From: DAOTTW01 sp034437615
Lineage (GTDB): Bacteria; Chloroflexota; Anaerolineae; Aggregatilineales; Phototrophicaceae
NCBI GenBank assembly: GCA_034437615.1
Contig: DAOTTW010000389.1
Span: 1 to 15,165, forward strand
Direction: 5' to 3'
DNA length: 15,165 bases
Shown: in pieces, positions 13,326 through 15,165 of the stretch
Numbering within the stretch: the stretch's first letter is position 1
Layout: each line of letters starts with the position of its first letter
Program-made: the position numbers and the translations under genes
Notes under the pieces: generated by a model
The model's input: the letters and a program-made list of their open reading frames with translations, nothing else
Databases searched by the model: none
What the model was told of the DNA's origin: nothing

Positions 13326-14948
13326 ATGCGTAAGTTGTTACTCGCCTTTCTGCTGTTAGCTTTACTGAGTGTCGGCGTCATGGCACAAGATACCCAAGAC
13401 GCGAGCGCGAATAGCGCTTTGCGCTGGTGGAACGACGTAACGTGGTATCAGATTTTCGTGCGCAGCTTTTACGATAGCGATGGTGATGGCGTCGGGGATT
13501 TTCGCGGCATCATCGAAAAGTTGGACTACCTGAACGATGGCGACCCCACGACCAGCGACGACCTGGGTGTGACGGGCATCAAGCTGATGCCGGTTCACCC
13601 CGCCGTCAGCTATCATGGCTACGATGTGATTGATTACTACGCCGTAAACCCCGAATTCGGCACGCTGGCGGATTTTCGGGCCTTGCTGGATGCAGCGCAC
13701 GAACGCGGGATGTACGTCATCATCGACCTGGTGGTGAATCATGTATCGGTACAGAGCGAACAATTCCAGAATGCGGCCAACGGCGTCGAAGGCTTTGAGG
13801 ATTGGTTTATCTTCGCGGATGAAGACCCGGCCACGCCTGGTCCCTGGGGCGCGGATGCATGGCACGAGTACGATGATCGCTTTTACTACGCGGTGTTCTG
13901 CTGTGGGATGCCGGATTTCAATTATGAGAACCCGGACGTGACCGCTTTTATGTACGATGTGGCGCGTTACTGGCTGCAAGAGGTCGGCGTGGATGGCTTC
14001 CGTTTGGATGCGATTAAATACGTGGTGGAAGTAGAAGAAGATAACCTGCTGCAAAATACACCGGAAAACCGCGCATGGCTGGCCGACTTCAATGAGTACG
14101 TCAAATCCATCAAGCCGGATGCCCTTGTCGCGGGTGAAATTGACGACACGACGCTGATTATTCAGCGCTATGTCAACGACGGCTCGATTGACCTGGGCTT
14201 TGAATTCGATCTGGCGGCGGATATGCTGGCGGCGGCGCGTGATGGTCGTAATCGTGATATTGCGCGTGCCTTCGAGCGCAACTTGCAGGATTACCCGCGT
14301 GCACAATGGATACCGTTCCTGAGCAACCACGATCAGGCACGCACCTTCACACAACTTAATGGCGACATCGAAGCGAACAAAGCCGCCGCCAGCATCCTGT
14401 TGACGACACCCGGCTCGCCGTTCATCTATTACGGTGAGGAAATCGGCCTGCCGGGTAGCAAGCCGGACCCGCGCCTGCGCACACCGATGCACTGGACGGA
14501 CGAGGCGCTTACAGCAGGTTTCAGCAGCGCCGGACCCTGGGAGCCACTGACGGACAACCTGCAAACGGCCAACGTTGCGGCGCAGACAGACGACCCGGAT
14601 TCGCTGCTGAGCCACTATCGTAATCTGGTGCATCTGCGCAATGCACAGCCCGCGCTGCGTCAGGGTGCGATACGGGTGATGGATCGTGCGCCGCGCCCAC
14701 TCTTGGCCTTCTTACGCACGCATGATGAGCAAAACCTGCTGGTGCTTATCAATCTGGATGATGAAGCCATCGAAGCACCTGAACTGCGCTTGCGGGAAAG
14801 CAACCTGACGGACATCACCGAAGCTGAGGTCATCTTCGGCGCTGCCAGCGCTAACTCGCCTGCATTTAATCAAAGTGGCGGCTTTGTGGATTACGTGCCC
14901 GTCGAGCGGATCGCCGCACATGGCACGGTGGTTATCGAACTGCGCTGA
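13326..14948 (+). CDS. Secreted GH13 alpha-amylase family glycoside hydrolase
   Basis: Predicted exported enzyme of 540 residues that cleaves or transfers alpha-glucosidic bonds in starch, glycogen or maltodextrin-type substrates. A signal peptide (1-20: basic start, long Leu-rich core, VMA before Gln21) fits Sec export. The (beta/alpha)8 barrel begins WYQIFVRSFYDSDGDGVGDF with a calcium-binding-like acidic loop (50-58). Region I is DLVVNH (Asp134, His139), region II GFRLDAIK with nucleophile Asp228, region III VAGEIDD with acid/base Glu271, and region IV FLSNHDQ with Asp336. MPDFNYENP and the C-terminal beta domain are also typical. All catalytic residues are present. I chose the ATG at 13326, 10 bases after AGGAG; a TTG at 13320 would add two residues. 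The subfamily (alpha-amylase, oligo-1,6-glucosidase or trehalose-synthase-like) is not decided. The gene is flanked by hairpin repeats. Confidence 0.92.
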   Translation: MRKLLLAFLLLALLSVGVMAQDTQDASANSALRWWNDVTWYQIFVRSFYDSDGDGVGDFRGIIEKLDYLNDGDPTTSDDLGVTGIKLMPVHPAVSYHGYDVIDYYAVNPEFGTLADFRALLDAAHERGMYVIIDLVVNHVSVQSEQFQNAANGVEGFEDWFIFADEDPATPGPWGADAWHEYDDRFYYAVFCCGMPDFNYENPDVTAFMYDVARYWLQEVGVDGFRLDAIKYVVEVEEDNLLQNTPENRAWLADFNEYVKSIKPDALVAGEIDDTTLIIQRYVNDGSIDLGFEFDLAADMLAAARDGRNRDIARAFERNLQDYPRAQWIPFLSNHDQARTFTQLNGDIEANKAAASILLTTPGSPFIYYGEEIGLPGSKPDPRLRTPMHWTDEALTAGFSSAGPWEPLTDNLQTANVAAQTDDPDSLLSHYRNLVHLRNAQPALRQGAIRVMDRAPRPLLAFLRTHDEQNLLVLINLDDEAIEAPELRLRESNLTDITEAEVIFGAASANSPAFNQSGGFVDYVPVERIAAHGTVVIELR

Positions 14949-15165
14949 GCTTCGGCTACATGACCACCGTCATGTGCCCTTGCCACATCATCGGCGCAGT
15001 ATTTAGCACCACATAACAGCGTGGCCGTGCGTTTTTTCGCGGTGGACGTGCCATAAGGCCATCCCAACAAAATAATTGACACGGTTTGCGGACACGGCAA
15101 GCCGTGTCCCTACGAACGATGCCCTGTAGGGACACCCTTCTGGGTGTCCGAGCGGCGTCAGCCGC
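14949..15165. other. Intergenic region downstream of the GH13 gene
   Basis: No gene is visible in these 217 bases. ACATGA/TCATGT (14958-14975) is a 6-bp hairpin with a 6-base loop just after the GH13 stop. A run of six T is at 15032-15037, but no strong stem precedes it, so neither is a convincing terminator. The end of the window is filled with hairpin repeats. Confidence 0.5.
15090..15165. repeat. Paired-hairpin repeat cluster, copy 5
   Basis: Three consecutive hairpins. GGACACGGC-AA-GCCGTGTCC (15090-15109) has a perfect 9-bp stem. GGACACCC-TTCT-GGGTGTCC (15130-15149) has a perfect 8-bp stem. GCGGC-GTCA-GCCGC (15152-15165) has a 5-bp stem and runs to the window edge, so it may continue. 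The constant words GTCCCTAC (15106-15113) and GTAGGGAC (15126-15133) face each other across a 12-base spacer, the same inside-out order as copy 1. Confidence 0.72.

Noticed and set aside
13362..14633. 423-codon open frame on the minus strand opposite the GH13 gene
   Set aside because: It lies wholly antisense to a GH13 gene with every catalytic motif. Its translation has no recognisable domain and looks like a codon-bias shadow.
15015..15045. Intrinsic terminator around the T6 run downstream of GH13
   Set aside because: The sequence before the T run forms only a weak, mismatched stem, so it does not meet the usual pattern.
1..15165. Possible CRISPR array from the recurring GTCCCTAC words
   Set aside because: Copies are scattered over kilobases, in both orientations, without regular spacing or unique spacers of equal length. 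They are hairpin-type dispersed repeats.
1..15165. tRNA, rRNA or transposase genes
   Set aside because: I looked for T-loop-like GTTCGA words, rRNA motifs and transposase motifs in the gaps and saw none. A covariance search would be more sensitive.

Overview
The window looks like bacterial chromosome of moderately high GC, most likely from a Chloroflexota (Anaerolineae-like) lineage. That assignment is an inference. It rests on the short intergenic hairpin repeats with GTCCCTACA/TGTAGGGAC ends, a four-domain S1 protein, a PspC-type membrane protein and the overall gene style. No rRNA or other taxonomic marker is present. I see no transposase, phage gene, CRISPR array or tRNA.

Layout, left to right. 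(1) Positions 1-1702: a family 2 glycosyltransferase (minus) diverges from a Maf nucleotide pyrophosphatase (plus). (2) Positions 1847-3324 (minus): a two-gene unit in which a metallophosphoesterase is followed, 11 bases after its stop, by a DtxR/MntR-type regulator. By hand alignment that regulator has lost nearly all the residues that bind metal in this family. (3) Positions 3421-3930 (plus): a small predicted lipoprotein behind a perfect TATAAT box, divergent from the phosphoesterase. (4) Positions 3982-5340 (minus): a four-domain ribosomal protein S1 homologue with a repetitive acidic tail, preceded by a long leader with a hairpin. (5) Positions 5694-11767 (minus): five codirectional genes, transcribed in the order GT4, GT4, asparagine synthase, FkbM methyltransferase, PIG-L deacetylase. 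Together they look like a surface-glycan or glycoconjugate assembly and decoration cassette. (6) Positions 11850-13190 (plus): a PspC/LiaF-like membrane protein. (7) Positions 13326-14948 (plus): a secreted GH13 alpha-amylase-family enzyme flanked on both sides by copies of the hairpin repeat.

Several intergenic gaps hold short palindromic, MITE- or REP-like modules. Their flanks (GTCCCTAC/GTAGGGAC) are constant, while the hairpin arms between them differ but remain self-complementary. A second, doubly palindromic element of 51 bp lies at 6505-6555. The most notable points are the regulator with a degenerate metal site, the variable-arm hairpin family, and the glycan cassette containing an amidotransferase.
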